The notes below the pieces were generated by a model. That model saw nothing but the letters and a program-made list of their open reading frames with translations. It searched no databases and had not been told where the DNA came from. The position numbers were made by a program, and so were the translations under genes. A DNA stretch of 7,193 bases from Roseiflexaceae bacterium UBA965 (GTDB lineage: Bacteria > Chloroflexota > Chloroflexia > Chloroflexales > Roseiflexaceae), in assembly GCA_002292925.1 (NCBI GenBank), contig DBCF01000003.1:7799-14991 (forward strand), written 5' to 3'. Shown here in pieces: positions 1-6,982 of the stretch (positions within the stretch are counted from its first letter, which is position 1; each line of letters opens with the position of its first letter).

Positions 1-1118
1 TGGTAATTGGGATTGCCCCCAGCCACCACGCTATCCCGCATGCCAAACGACGTACGGGCCACATCGACGATTTGCTGATCGATTTCGACGGCATCGACCA
101 CTGCATCAGGCCCATATATCGCCAAAAACTGTTCGGCCGCCGTGCCCGCTCCCGCCCCTAGTAGCGCCATGCGGCGCACTTGGGTGGGTTGGCGGTCAGG
201 CAACACATAGGGCGCCACCACAAAATAATCCCACGGTCCGCCACCCGTCAACAAATCGCGGGTATCACCGCTCTGGGCGTAGCGCTGGTTATACACCGAA
301 TGCACTGCCAAGCCTTCGTTGAGCAACAGCAAGGTTTGCGGGCCTGCCGTGGCGTCGACTCGCTCAGCAACTTGAATCATATTGTTGGCCGATTCAATAG
401 TCGCAATTACCTGACAATTGCTACACCCTGCCGCCAAACTGGGAGGGCCAGCAATCAGGCGCCACACCAACAAACCGGCCACCAGTAGCAATCCCAACAA
501 CCGCCGCCAGCGGCGTGTCAACCAGGCCGCGAGAATAATCAAGCCGGCGGCAATGATGAGCAACGCCTGGGTCGAACCAAATTGCGGGATGAGCCACAGA
601 CTAGCCAAAAACGTCCCCGCCAGCGACCCTATCGTTGCCAGCGCCGATAAGCGCCCTAGCAGCCCACCCACCACCGCCGGGTCAGTTTGGCGCAACGCCA
701 AACGGGCCGCCAGTGGTGACACAGACGCCAGCAAAATCACCGGCGCCGCAAACAAAATCAAGGCCGCCCCCAGCGCCCCGACAAATCCCCCCACGGCCAG
801 TTGTTGCAAGGCCACCCGCGCAAACGAAATCACCGGCGGCGCAATCGGTGCAATCAGCGCCGTAGACAACCCGGCATACCAAATCACGCGCGCCAGCAGA
901 TCGGCATCATCGGCGCCGCCAGCATCAGCCCAGCGCCCACCCAAATGATACCCTATCGCCAAATACAACAACGTCATACCAATCACCGCCGCCCAAATCG
1001 GCTGTGACGTGCCAAAGGCCGGCGCCAACAAGCGCGGCGCCACCATTTCGACTGCCAACGTGCCGACACCTGCCAATGCCACCGCGATTTGGACGCGGCT
1101 TAACGGTAATTCGGCCAT
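1..1118 (-). CDS. Membrane protein fused to a spermidine-synthase-like domain (partial, C-terminus outside window)
   Basis: An uninterrupted minus-strand frame begins at ATG 1118 and runs off the left edge after 372 codons. Residues 1-225 are strongly hydrophobic, with about seven membrane segments (near 9-31, 41-60, 78-97, 107-133, 151-178, 184-200 and 206-223). A soluble part follows: an ESANNMIQV strand (243-250), LNEGLAVHSVY (266-276), GGGPWDYFVVAP (292-303), then the Rossmann SAM-binding loop LLGAGAGTA (319-327) and the acidic VEID strand end (344-347). This order is typical of the bacterial fused MFS/spermidine synthase family. The canonical spermidine-synthase GGGDG loop is here GAGAG, without the Asp, and the usual LDG is LNEG. 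True polyamine aminopropyl transfer is therefore doubtful; a methyltransferase-like or unknown role is possible. The start lies 2 nt after the yggT-like stop, which suggests translational coupling. The family assignment is firm; the substrate is unknown. Confidence 0.85.
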   Translation of the reverse strand, partial: MAELPLSRVQIAVALAGVGTLAVEMVAPRLLAPAFGTSQPIWAAVIGMTLLYLAIGYHLGGRWADAGGADDADLLARVIWYAGLSTALIAPIAPPVISFARVALQQLAVGGFVGALGAALILFAAPVILLASVSPLAARLALRQTDPAVVGGLLGRLSALATIGSLAGTFLASLWLIPQFGSTQALLIIAAGLIILAAWLTRRWRRLLGLLLVAGLLVWRLIAGPPSLAAGCSNCQVIATIESANNMIQVAERVDATAGPQTLLLLNEGLAVHSVYNQRYAQSGDTRDLLTGGGPWDYFVVAPYVLPDRQPTQVRRMALLGAGAGTAAEQFLAIYGPDAVVDAVEIDQQIVDVARTSFGMRDSVVAGGNPNY

Positions 1119-1120
1119 GA

Positions 1121-1381
1121 TTACCGCCCTACAGCCGAGACAATCAGTCCTTCGAGGGCTTGCAACAACAACATGGCCACGATAGGCGTAAAGTCAAGCC
1201 CACCAAAGCTCGGCAATACACTCCGCAATGGTCCCAAAATCGGCTCGGTGATTTCGTGCAAAATCACGGTGACGCGCATCGTACCAGACTGATCAAACCA
1301 CGACATAATTACCCGCCCAATGATGGCAAACGACAATACTTGCAAGAACAACAACACAAAATTAATCACATATCCACCCAT
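1121..1381 (-). CDS. YggT family integral membrane protein (86 aa)
   Basis: This small protein has two hydrophobic segments (about residues 4-29 and 64-82) around a conserved loop. The loop reads EPILGPLRSVLPSFGG (46-61), followed by LDFTPIVAMLLLQ, which is the YggT/Ycf19 family signature; the GRVIMSWF stretch at 22-29 also fits. Length matches single-unit members of the family (roughly 85-100 aa). The family is linked in various bacteria and plastids to membrane or envelope organisation and osmotic tolerance, but no biochemical activity is established. I chose ATG 1381 because a GGAGG at 1387-1391 sits 5 nt upstream. An in-frame ATG at 1393 overlaps that ribosome binding site, and longer extensions would run into hisD. 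The TAA is followed after 2 nt by the next gene, so the two are probably co-translated. Confidence 0.88.
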   Translation of the reverse strand: MGGYVINFVLLFLQVLSFAIIGRVIMSWFDQSGTMRVTVILHEITEPILGPLRSVLPSFGGLDFTPIVAMLLLQALEGLIVSAVGR

Positions 1382-1412
1382 GACTTCCTCCATATTAATA
1401 ATGATAAAAAAA
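1382..1412 (-). promoter_or_regulatory. AT-rich hisD/yggT-like spacer with strong Shine-Dalgarno
   Basis: The 31-nt gap between the hisD TAG and the YggT-family ATG is unusually AT-rich for this window. Read on the minus strand it has a run of seven T directly after the hisD stop codon, then TTATTAATATGG, then GGAGG at 1391-1387 with 5 nt to the ATG. The ribosome binding site is clear. The TATTAAT could act as a -10 box, but I see no good -35. The T run is preceded only by a weak 4-bp TGCG/CGCA stem inside the hisD end, so a terminator is not convincing. Confidence 0.5.
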
Positions 1413-2744
1413 CTACTCTGCGAGGCGAATACGCACGGCGGCAGCATGGGCATGCAGTCCTTCGGCATCTGCCAGCAACGCTGCCGCTGGCCCGATCCGG
1501 CGCAGCGCATGCTGATTGAGTCCAATCACCGAAATGATTTTGCGGAAATCGTCGACGTTGACGGGTGCCGCATAGCGTGCCGTGCCTCCCGTCGGCATGA
1601 TATGCGACGGGCCGGCGATATAATCGCCCAACACTTCAAACGATTGCTCGCCGATGAATACGCCGCCGGCATTGCGTACCCAACCCAGATAATCCCAGGC
1701 GTGGTCGATGAGCAAACACAAATGCTCGGGGGCATAGGCATTGGCCACCGCAAACGCCGTGGTCAAATCGGGGACCACCACAATCCCACTGCGCAACATC
1801 AACGTCTCGGCTGCGCCGCTATTGTCGGGCAACGCCGCCAATTGGCGGGCGAGCTCAGCTTTGACAGCCTGCGCCATGCTCAGCTCTGTAGTCACCAAAA
1901 TCGCCGCGGCTTGGACGTGCTCGGCTTGGGCCAGCAAATCAGCCGCCACATAGGCTGGATTGGAGTTGGCATCGGCAATCACCAAGGTTTCGGTGGGGCC
2001 TGGCAAGCTTTCGATACCGACGGCGCCATACACCATGCGTTTGGCCAGCACCACAAACAAATTCCCCGGGCCGGCGATTTTGTCGACGCGAGCGACTTGC
2101 TCGGTGCCAAAGGCCATGGCGGCGATGGCTTGGGCGCCACCGATGCGCAACACCTGGTCGACGCCGGCCACATGCGCCGCCGCCAGCACAATGTCGGCGA
2201 TTTCGCCACTGGCCCGTTGCACCGGCGAGCAGACCACGATTTGGGACACACCCGCCACCCGAGCCGGGATGGCCGCCATCAACAACGTTGAGGGCAAGGG
2301 GGCACTGCCACCCGGCACATAAATCCCCACTCGCTCCATCGGCACCACCAGCTGCCCCATGGTGCCTTCGCTGGTGACATCCATCCACGATTGATGATGC
2401 TGTTTACTATGAAAATTACGAATCTGGTCGGCTGCCAATTGCAACGCCTGTTGCAATTCCGGCGGTTGGGCCTGCCAGGCCGCCAAAATCCGTTCGGGCG
2501 GCACCAACCACTGCGCTGGCACGTGCCCATCGAGGCGCAAGCTCCATTCGGCCACCGCAATGTCACCACGCTGGCGCACATCGTTGACAATCCGCTCCAC
2601 GACTTGGGCCGGCGTCAAGCGCTCACCCACCCGCGCCGCAATATTGTCGAGCAGCGCCTCGGTGACTTCGACTTCGTCGAACGGCACCCGTTTGAGCACA
2701 CTGGCTTGAGCGGCAGCCAGGTCGGTATATATGGGAATCGGCAT
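1413..2744 (-). CDS. hisD: Histidinol dehydrogenase HisD
   Basis: HisD catalyses the last two steps of histidine synthesis, oxidising L-histidinol to L-histidine via the aldehyde with two NAD+ and a bound zinc, in the cytoplasm. The protein is 443 aa, the normal family length. The signature GIESLPGPTETLVIAD is followed by AADLLAQAEH, which supplies Q273 and H276. APEHLCL gives the catalytic pair E340-H341, GDYIAGPSH gives D374, and EGLHAHAAAV near the C-terminus gives H433. These match the E. coli zinc ligands Gln259, His262, Asp360 and His419 and the catalytic Glu/His pair, so the enzyme should be active. ATG 2744 is preferred over the adjacent in-frame TTG at 2747, because AAGGAGG at 2756-2750 lies 5 nt from the ATG and only 2 nt from the TTG. 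It lies 27 nt after hisG and is probably in the same transcript. Confidence 0.97.
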   Translation of the reverse strand: MPIPIYTDLAAAQASVLKRVPFDEVEVTEALLDNIAARVGERLTPAQVVERIVNDVRQRGDIAVAEWSLRLDGHVPAQWLVPPERILAAWQAQPPELQQALQLAADQIRNFHSKQHHQSWMDVTSEGTMGQLVVPMERVGIYVPGGSAPLPSTLLMAAIPARVAGVSQIVVCSPVQRASGEIADIVLAAAHVAGVDQVLRIGGAQAIAAMAFGTEQVARVDKIAGPGNLFVVLAKRMVYGAVGIESLPGPTETLVIADANSNPAYVAADLLAQAEHVQAAAILVTTELSMAQAVKAELARQLAALPDNSGAAETLMLRSGIVVVPDLTTAFAVANAYAPEHLCLLIDHAWDYLGWVRNAGGVFIGEQSFEVLGDYIAGPSHIMPTGGTARYAAPVNVDDFRKIISVIGLNQHALRRIGPAAALLADAEGLHAHAAAVRIRLAE

Positions 2745-2771
2745 CAAATCCTCCTTGGGGTAGGGGTACGA
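2745..2771 (-). promoter_or_regulatory. hisG-hisD spacer with strong ribosome binding site for hisD
   Basis: The 27-nt spacer carries AAGGAGG (minus strand, 2756-2750), a near-perfect Shine-Dalgarno sequence that fixes the hisD start at ATG 2744. Upstream of it a short GTACCCCTACCCC duplication is visible. There is no hairpin, T run or promoter that would suggest separate transcription of hisD. Confidence 0.7.
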
Positions 2772-3770
2772 TTAGGCTAGTTCTTGGACAATCCGCGCAA
2801 ATGTTTCGCTCTGGGCCGTAAAGTAATAATGTGCCGGCATCACCGCAATCGCATCACCACCGAGGGCCCGCAAATGCCGGACTGTGGCCAACACCTGCTC
2901 TTGGGGGATGACCATCGTCACCATATAAATCCCATCCACACCGTTTTCGCGGGGCCACACCGGCGCAATGGTCGGGCCTTGGGCGCCAGCAAACTCGGGG
3001 CGAGCCACGATGCGTTGCCCTACATCGGCCACCGATGTGCCCGCAATATTGGCGGTAATCTGCACTACGGCGCGCGCACGCCGGCGTGCTTCGACCATTT
3101 CGAGGATGGTCTCGATAGTGGCCATCGCTTCGGGTGATTGGCGCAACACCCGCCGTGAGGCGATGATGCAGGCCTGTGATTTGAGGATGGGGCCACCGAC
3201 GATTTTGAGTTGGTTGTCACGCAAAGTGGTGCCAGTTTCGGTGATATCCGCGATGATATCGGCATAACCGAGGCCGGGGGCAGCTTCGGTGGCGCCTTGG
3301 GAATCAATAATCCGGAATGAGTTGATGCCATGGCTTTGACAAAAACGCCGTATCAAGGCAGCGTATTTAGTCGCAATCCGCAATGTCCGCCCCGAGGCAT
3401 GTAATTCGGCGGCCAAATCAGCCAAATCACGCCACGAGCGTACATCAATCCAGGCTTCGGGGACGGCCACCACCAATTCACAGCGGCCATAGCCCAAATC
3501 ATCGTGGATGACCAACAAATCTTCGCGGTCGCCCCGTAACTCTTCGACCAAATCGAGGCCGCTGACGCCGATTTCAATTTCGCCGTCGGCTACTTTTTCA
3601 ACAATATCTGCCGGGCGGTGCAACAACACCTCAACCCCAGGCAAAGCCGCAATCGCCGCTGTATAGCGGCGCGGATTAGGGCGGACGATGCGCAAGCCAC
3701 AACTGTCAAAAAAACTCATCGTCCCGTCGTACAAGCTCCCTTTGGAGGGAATAGCAAACCGCAGTGGCAT
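2772..3770 (-). CDS. hisG: ATP phosphoribosyltransferase HisG, long form with C-terminal regulatory domain
   Basis: HisG catalyses the committed first step of histidine synthesis, condensing ATP with PRPP to N1-(5-phosphoribosyl)-ATP. The N-terminus LRFAIPSKGSLYD and the ADIVEKVADGEIEIGVSGLDL region are typical of the periplasmic-binding-protein-like catalytic fold. The motif ATEAAPGLGYADIIAD (starting near residue 160) leads into the PRPP-binding DITETGTTLR (E178, T179-T182). After the MVEARRRAR helix, about residues 235-332 (VVQITANI, then VTMVIPQEQVLATVRHLRALGGDAIAVMP) look like the HisG C-terminal ACT-like domain that carries histidine feedback inhibition in long HisG. The protein is 332 aa, somewhat longer than usual for the long form (about 280-300). 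Extra residues lie around 245-275, within the regulatory domain. It starts 4 nt after the creatininase-family stop, so the two are probably translationally coupled. Long HisG is normally autonomous, which makes the HisZ-like gene upstream notable. Confidence 0.95.
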   Translation of the reverse strand: MPLRFAIPSKGSLYDGTMSFFDSCGLRIVRPNPRRYTAAIAALPGVEVLLHRPADIVEKVADGEIEIGVSGLDLVEELRGDREDLLVIHDDLGYGRCELVVAVPEAWIDVRSWRDLADLAAELHASGRTLRIATKYAALIRRFCQSHGINSFRIIDSQGATEAAPGLGYADIIADITETGTTLRDNQLKIVGGPILKSQACIIASRRVLRQSPEAMATIETILEMVEARRRARAVVQITANIAGTSVADVGQRIVARPEFAGAQGPTIAPVWPRENGVDGIYMVTMVIPQEQVLATVRHLRALGGDAIAVMPAHYYFTAQSETFARIVQELA

Positions 3771-3774
3771 GATG

Positions 3775-4581
3775 TTATTCCCCTTCGACGCCAGTGCGTT
3801 GGCGCCACCAATCAGTCAAGGCTTGTTCCCACGACGTTTTGAAAAAACTATCGGCATAGCCGGCATAACCAGAAATCCGGCCGTGATACCAGGCATGTAA
3901 GGCCGCCATACCGCCTGGTTGTTGCATCTGGGCCACCCATGCCACAATCCCCGTCACGGCGCCATCGAGCACTTGTTGGCCGTCGTGGGCGGTGGCGAGC
4001 CGGGGGTCTTCGCCCAGCACCGCCCACTCACGGGGGTGGAGCGGGGCGTCGCCGAGCTGGTCGAGGCGCACCAATTCGGGGCGCAACGCCAGAGTCTGGG
4101 CTGTTTCCCAACGCCCAGCATGATCGAGGTAGTCTTCGTTGACTACTGCCGCAGGCGGCAAGGTCAACACCTGCAGGCCACTTTTTTCATACATGGCCAG
4201 GGCTATTTTCATCAACTCAATTTCGTGACCTTGGGCATAATGGCCACTCACGAGAACAACGGTGTGGAATCCAGCCCCCGCTAGACTGTCAAGCATATCA
4301 TTGACCATGGCCACAAAGGTGGCGGTTTTGACGGCTAGCGAAAAGCGATGGGGCAGAGTCGTCATCGGCCACCACGTCATCGGCAACAACACGCCACCGG
4401 TGCGCTGCACCACCTGCTCGGCCACATATTGGGCGGCAATTCCATCCATCCCTAGTGGCAAATGCGAGCCATGCCATTCGAGGGCGCCCCACGGCAAAAT
4501 GGCAATCGGGGTGGCGGTCATAATCTGGGCCAGGGTATCGGGGTGCAGGTCGGTGTAATGGCCCCATTTGAGTTGTGTCAT
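3775..4581 (-). CDS. Creatininase family metal-dependent amidohydrolase
   Basis: The 268-aa protein has the creatininase-family N-terminal motif LPWGALEWHGSHLPLGMD (29-46), giving predicted metal ligands E35, H37 and D46. It also has SGHYAQGHE (112-120) with H114, and HAGRWETAQTLALRPELV (154-171) with E159, the usual C-terminal metal-ligand region. The family includes creatininase, the FAPy deformylase ArfB of archaeal flavin/F420 synthesis and the mycofactocin peptidase MftE. Characterised members hydrolyse cyclic or linear amides with divalent metals. The Glu that follows the metal His two residues later in Pseudomonas creatininase (NGHYEN) is Gln117 here, so creatinine is not an obvious substrate. 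ATG 4581 is chosen because it lies 4 nt after the panE-like stop with a GAGG upstream; a longer reading frame to 4689 would overlap that gene with a Cys-rich, non-family extension. Its position directly before hisG suggests co-expression, but no histidine-pathway role is established. Confidence 0.88.
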   Translation of the reverse strand: MTQLKWGHYTDLHPDTLAQIMTATPIAILPWGALEWHGSHLPLGMDGIAAQYVAEQVVQRTGGVLLPMTWWPMTTLPHRFSLAVKTATFVAMVNDMLDSLAGAGFHTVVLVSGHYAQGHEIELMKIALAMYEKSGLQVLTLPPAAVVNEDYLDHAGRWETAQTLALRPELVRLDQLGDAPLHPREWAVLGEDPRLATAHDGQQVLDGAVTGIVAWVAQMQQPGGMAALHAWYHGRISGYAGYADSFFKTSWEQALTDWWRQRTGVEGE

Positions 4582-4585
4582 TGGT

Positions 4586-5512
4586 TTATTCCTCACGTGA
4601 TTGCATGCGCAAGCGCAACAAGGCATACAACGCTTGATTAATCGGGGTCGGCACACCCAGTTCGCGCCCTTTGGCCACAATCGCGCCACTCAAGGCATCG
4701 GCCTCAATGGGGCGGCCTTGGGCGAAGTCCCGTGCCATCGACGAACGGGCCGTCGCCGGCATGGTACGGGCAATGGTCAGCGCTTGGGCGACGGGGTCTT
4801 CGGCAAAGGTGATGCCATCGGCTTCCGCCACCAATTGCGTTTCGCGCAGGGCTGCAGTCAATAGCTCCACCGCTTCGGGGTCGGCGAGGAGCGGTCCCAT
4901 CGCCGCACCACTCACCGTATTGACGGCACTCATGGCAGCCACAAATATCGCCTTGCTCCAGACCGCCGTGCGCCCGTCGGCCACCACCGTGGTCTGAATA
5001 CCAGCGTCGTTACAGGCTTGGGCCAGCGCCAATGCCAACGGCGAGGCAGTGAGCGGCGCCAGCGGACCATAGGTAAGGCGCGCTGGCTCGATGCCACTGC
5101 GGATTACCCCGGGGGCTTCGATACTCAGCTCGCAATAAATCAACCCCGCCAAGGTGCGTTCGGCACCGTATTGGGCTGCCACTTGGGCATAGGCTTGGAT
5201 GCCGTTTTGCAGGGTCAAAAACTGCGTCCGCGGCCCGACAAGTGGAGCGGCTTGGGTCAACACCGCGGCCAAGTCATAGTTTTTGGCGGCCACAATCACC
5301 ACATCGGCCACCCCTACCACCGCCGGGTCTTCACCAATCCAAGTGGGGCGCGCCTGCCACGAATCTGTGCCGGTCTGTACCGTCACGCCGTTGGTTTGCA
5401 TGGCGTGGGCATGCGCGCCACGGGCGATCAAAGCCACCGGATGGCCCGCCCGACTCAAGCGTGCGCCCAGATAGGCACCCACCCCACCAGCACCAAGAAT
5501 TGCAAATTTCAT
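4586..5512 (-). CDS. panE: 2-dehydropantoate 2-reductase (ketopantoate reductase) family protein
   Basis: The family reduces 2-dehydropantoate to pantoate with NADPH in pantothenate/CoA synthesis. At 308 aa this is a normal full-length member. The dinucleotide-binding loop GAGGVG is at residues 7-12. A conserved Lys follows in AAKNYD, then the LQNGI cofactor strand. The catalytic Lys is K187 in AVWSKAIF. The C-terminal domain reads RDFAQGRPIEADALSGAIV with the expected acidic residue E270, then GRELGVPTPINQALYALL, a classic family end. The Asn residues that follow the catalytic Lys in canonical PanE (K-x3-N-x3-N, substrate-binding in E. coli) are V191 and S195 here, as in several non-canonical paralogues. 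Another 2-oxoacid substrate is therefore possible, and the symbol is provisional. The ATG overlaps the TGA of the upstream gene by 4 nt (ATGA), a strong sign of translational coupling. No other pantothenate gene is in view. Confidence 0.87.
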   Translation of the reverse strand: MKFAILGAGGVGAYLGARLSRAGHPVALIARGAHAHAMQTNGVTVQTGTDSWQARPTWIGEDPAVVGVADVVIVAAKNYDLAAVLTQAAPLVGPRTQFLTLQNGIQAYAQVAAQYGAERTLAGLIYCELSIEAPGVIRSGIEPARLTYGPLAPLTASPLALALAQACNDAGIQTTVVADGRTAVWSKAIFVAAMSAVNTVSGAAMGPLLADPEAVELLTAALRETQLVAEADGITFAEDPVAQALTIARTMPATARSSMARDFAQGRPIEADALSGAIVAKGRELGVPTPINQALYALLRLRMQSREE

Positions 5513-6975
5513 AACACCACCGACAAACGTTGATAGGCTTCAAGCATCGTCATGCGGATAATCTCGCCTTGCTCGCGCCATTGCACCATGCCGGCGGCTG
5601 CGTCGTCGTGACTCACCACAATCGGCACGAGGTTACGTTTTTGGGCATCACGTAGCTGTTGGAACAAGCTCCGCTCGCGCATTTCGCACACTGCCACCAC
5701 CCCCAACGCCCGCATGCCGTGGGCAATATGCAAGGCATAGGTATAGGCGTCGGCCTCTTGGGGGATGACCATCACCCCTTGGGATTTGGGCGGTTGCAGG
5801 TCAGGGGCCGCCAACACCACCCGCTCGAGGCCATAGGCAAAGCCCACGGCGGGGGTCGATTGCTTGCCCCCCAAAGCCGTCACCAGCTCGTCGTAGCGCC
5901 CACCGCCACACAGTTGCAGGCCACTGGGGTTGTCGATTTCGAACATCATGCCGGTGTAGTAGTGCAACCCTCGTCCCAACCCAAAGTCGAGGGTGACGCG
6001 GTCGCTATCGACCCCATGCAACGGCAGTAATTTAATCAAATCTTGCAACTGCGCCACGCCGGGATCGGGCAAATCATAGCGGGTAATCAGCTCAATCAAG
6101 GCATTGATGGCGATGTGGGGAGTAGCGCGGATGGCGCTGAGTTCTGCCAAAAAAGTAATCGCCCGCTCAACCGTAGCATGTTGGTCGCTGGTACGCATGG
6201 TGCGCACCAAGCGCCGCACGATTTCTTCGGGGGGGCGGGTACCAAACTGTAGGTTGACGCCAATCGAGCGCAAGGTATGGAGCAAGAGTTCTTCGGCTTG
6301 GGCATCGTCGAGCCCCGCCAAAATCGCCGTGTCGAAGCCTTGGCTTTCGCCGTCCATTTCGCGGAGCAAGGCATCACGCACGGCATCGACGCCCCGCGTG
6401 CGCATGCGCTCGAGGCTCCAGGTCAGCACGCTACGGGTGCGTTCGCTCAGCCCCAACGAGCCCAGCAGACTGCGAATGATGCCGATATGGCCGAGATTGA
6501 CGTGGTAATCATCGATGCCTACTTGCGCCAACCCGGCGCAGGCCAAACCAAGTACTTCGGCGTCGCCACGGGGTGAGGGCGCGCCAATCATTTCGACCCC
6601 CAGTTGGGTGAATTGGCGCCAGGTACCGCGCTGTGGGCGCTCGTAGCGAAAGACGGGACCGGTATAGCAGAGCCGCAACGGCAAGGGGTGATCGGCGAAT
6701 TTATTGGCGATAAAGGTGCGCAACACCGAAGCCGTCCATTCGGGACGCAGAGCCAAATCACGGCCATTGAAGGGGAATTCATAGATTTTGCCGACGAGTT
6801 CTTCGCCTAATTTGCGCATATACAAATCGCGATGCTCGAGGATGGGCAAATCGATGGCCTGATAGCCATGCAGGGCGAGTAATTGCCCGATTTGGTGGGC
6901 AATGTGTTGTTGGCGCGCCCAATCTTCGGGCAAGATGTCACGCATCCCACGAACTGCATCGACGATTTGGTCCAC
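5509..6975 (-). CDS. hisS/hisZ: Histidyl-tRNA synthetase family protein: histidine--tRNA ligase or HisZ-like HisG regulatory subunit
   Basis: This 488-aa class II synthetase-fold protein opens with RGMRDILPEDW (9-19). Motif 2 is FRYERPQRGTWRQFTQLGVE (109-128), the histidine motif is GRGLHYYTGMMFE (334-346), then GGGRYDELV (357-365), and motif 3 is AVGFAYGLER (376-385). Residues matching E. coli HisRS E83, T85, R113, Q127, E131 and R259 are present as E79, T81, R110, Q124, E128 and R335. The RPEGT Gly is W80, and the Asp of RGLDYY is H338. The insertion domain is about 80 residues longer than in E. coli and resembles HisZ (VNLGHIGIIRSLL, then LLPLHGVDSDRVTLDF). Residues about 402-488 resemble the HGTP anticodon-binding domain, which HisZ usually lacks. 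It could charge tRNA-His, regulate HisG, or do both. The GTG start at 6975 is chosen because AAAAGAGG lies 7 nt upstream; the longer frame to 7026 has no family match and crosses the likely promoter. Confidence 0.85.
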   Translation of the reverse strand: MDQIVDAVRGMRDILPEDWARQQHIAHQIGQLLALHGYQAIDLPILEHRDLYMRKLGEELVGKIYEFPFNGRDLALRPEWTASVLRTFIANKFADHPLPLRLCYTGPVFRYERPQRGTWRQFTQLGVEMIGAPSPRGDAEVLGLACAGLAQVGIDDYHVNLGHIGIIRSLLGSLGLSERTRSVLTWSLERMRTRGVDAVRDALLREMDGESQGFDTAILAGLDDAQAEELLLHTLRSIGVNLQFGTRPPEEIVRRLVRTMRTSDQHATVERAITFLAELSAIRATPHIAINALIELITRYDLPDPGVAQLQDLIKLLPLHGVDSDRVTLDFGLGRGLHYYTGMMFEIDNPSGLQLCGGGRYDELVTALGGKQSTPAVGFAYGLERVVLAAPDLQPPKSQGVMVIPQEADAYTYALHIAHGMRALGVVAVCEMRERSLFQQLRDAQKRNLVPIVVSHDDAAAGMVQWREQGEIIRMTMLEAYQRLSVVL

Positions 6976-6982
6976 GAGGTTA

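Noticed and set aside
418..948. 176-codon plus-strand open frame
   Set aside because: It is antisense to the fused membrane/spermidine-synthase gene and has a low-complexity Ala/Pro/Ser composition typical of the reverse of a hydrophobic gene.
1382..1525. Longer start for the YggT-family gene inside hisD
   Set aside because: The extension is out of frame with hisD, is not hydrophobic like the family, and lies upstream of a clear GGAGG that serves ATG 1381.
1320..2291. 323-codon plus-strand open frame opposite hisD
   Set aside because: It lies wholly antisense to hisD and the YggT-family gene, has no recognisable motif, and reads as a His/Gly/Arg/Gln-rich reverse-strand shadow.
4582..4689. 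N-terminal extension of the creatininase-family gene
   Set aside because: It would overlap the panE-like gene by about 100 nt and adds a Cys/Arg-rich stretch unlike the family; ATG 4581 fits the spacing and the motif position.
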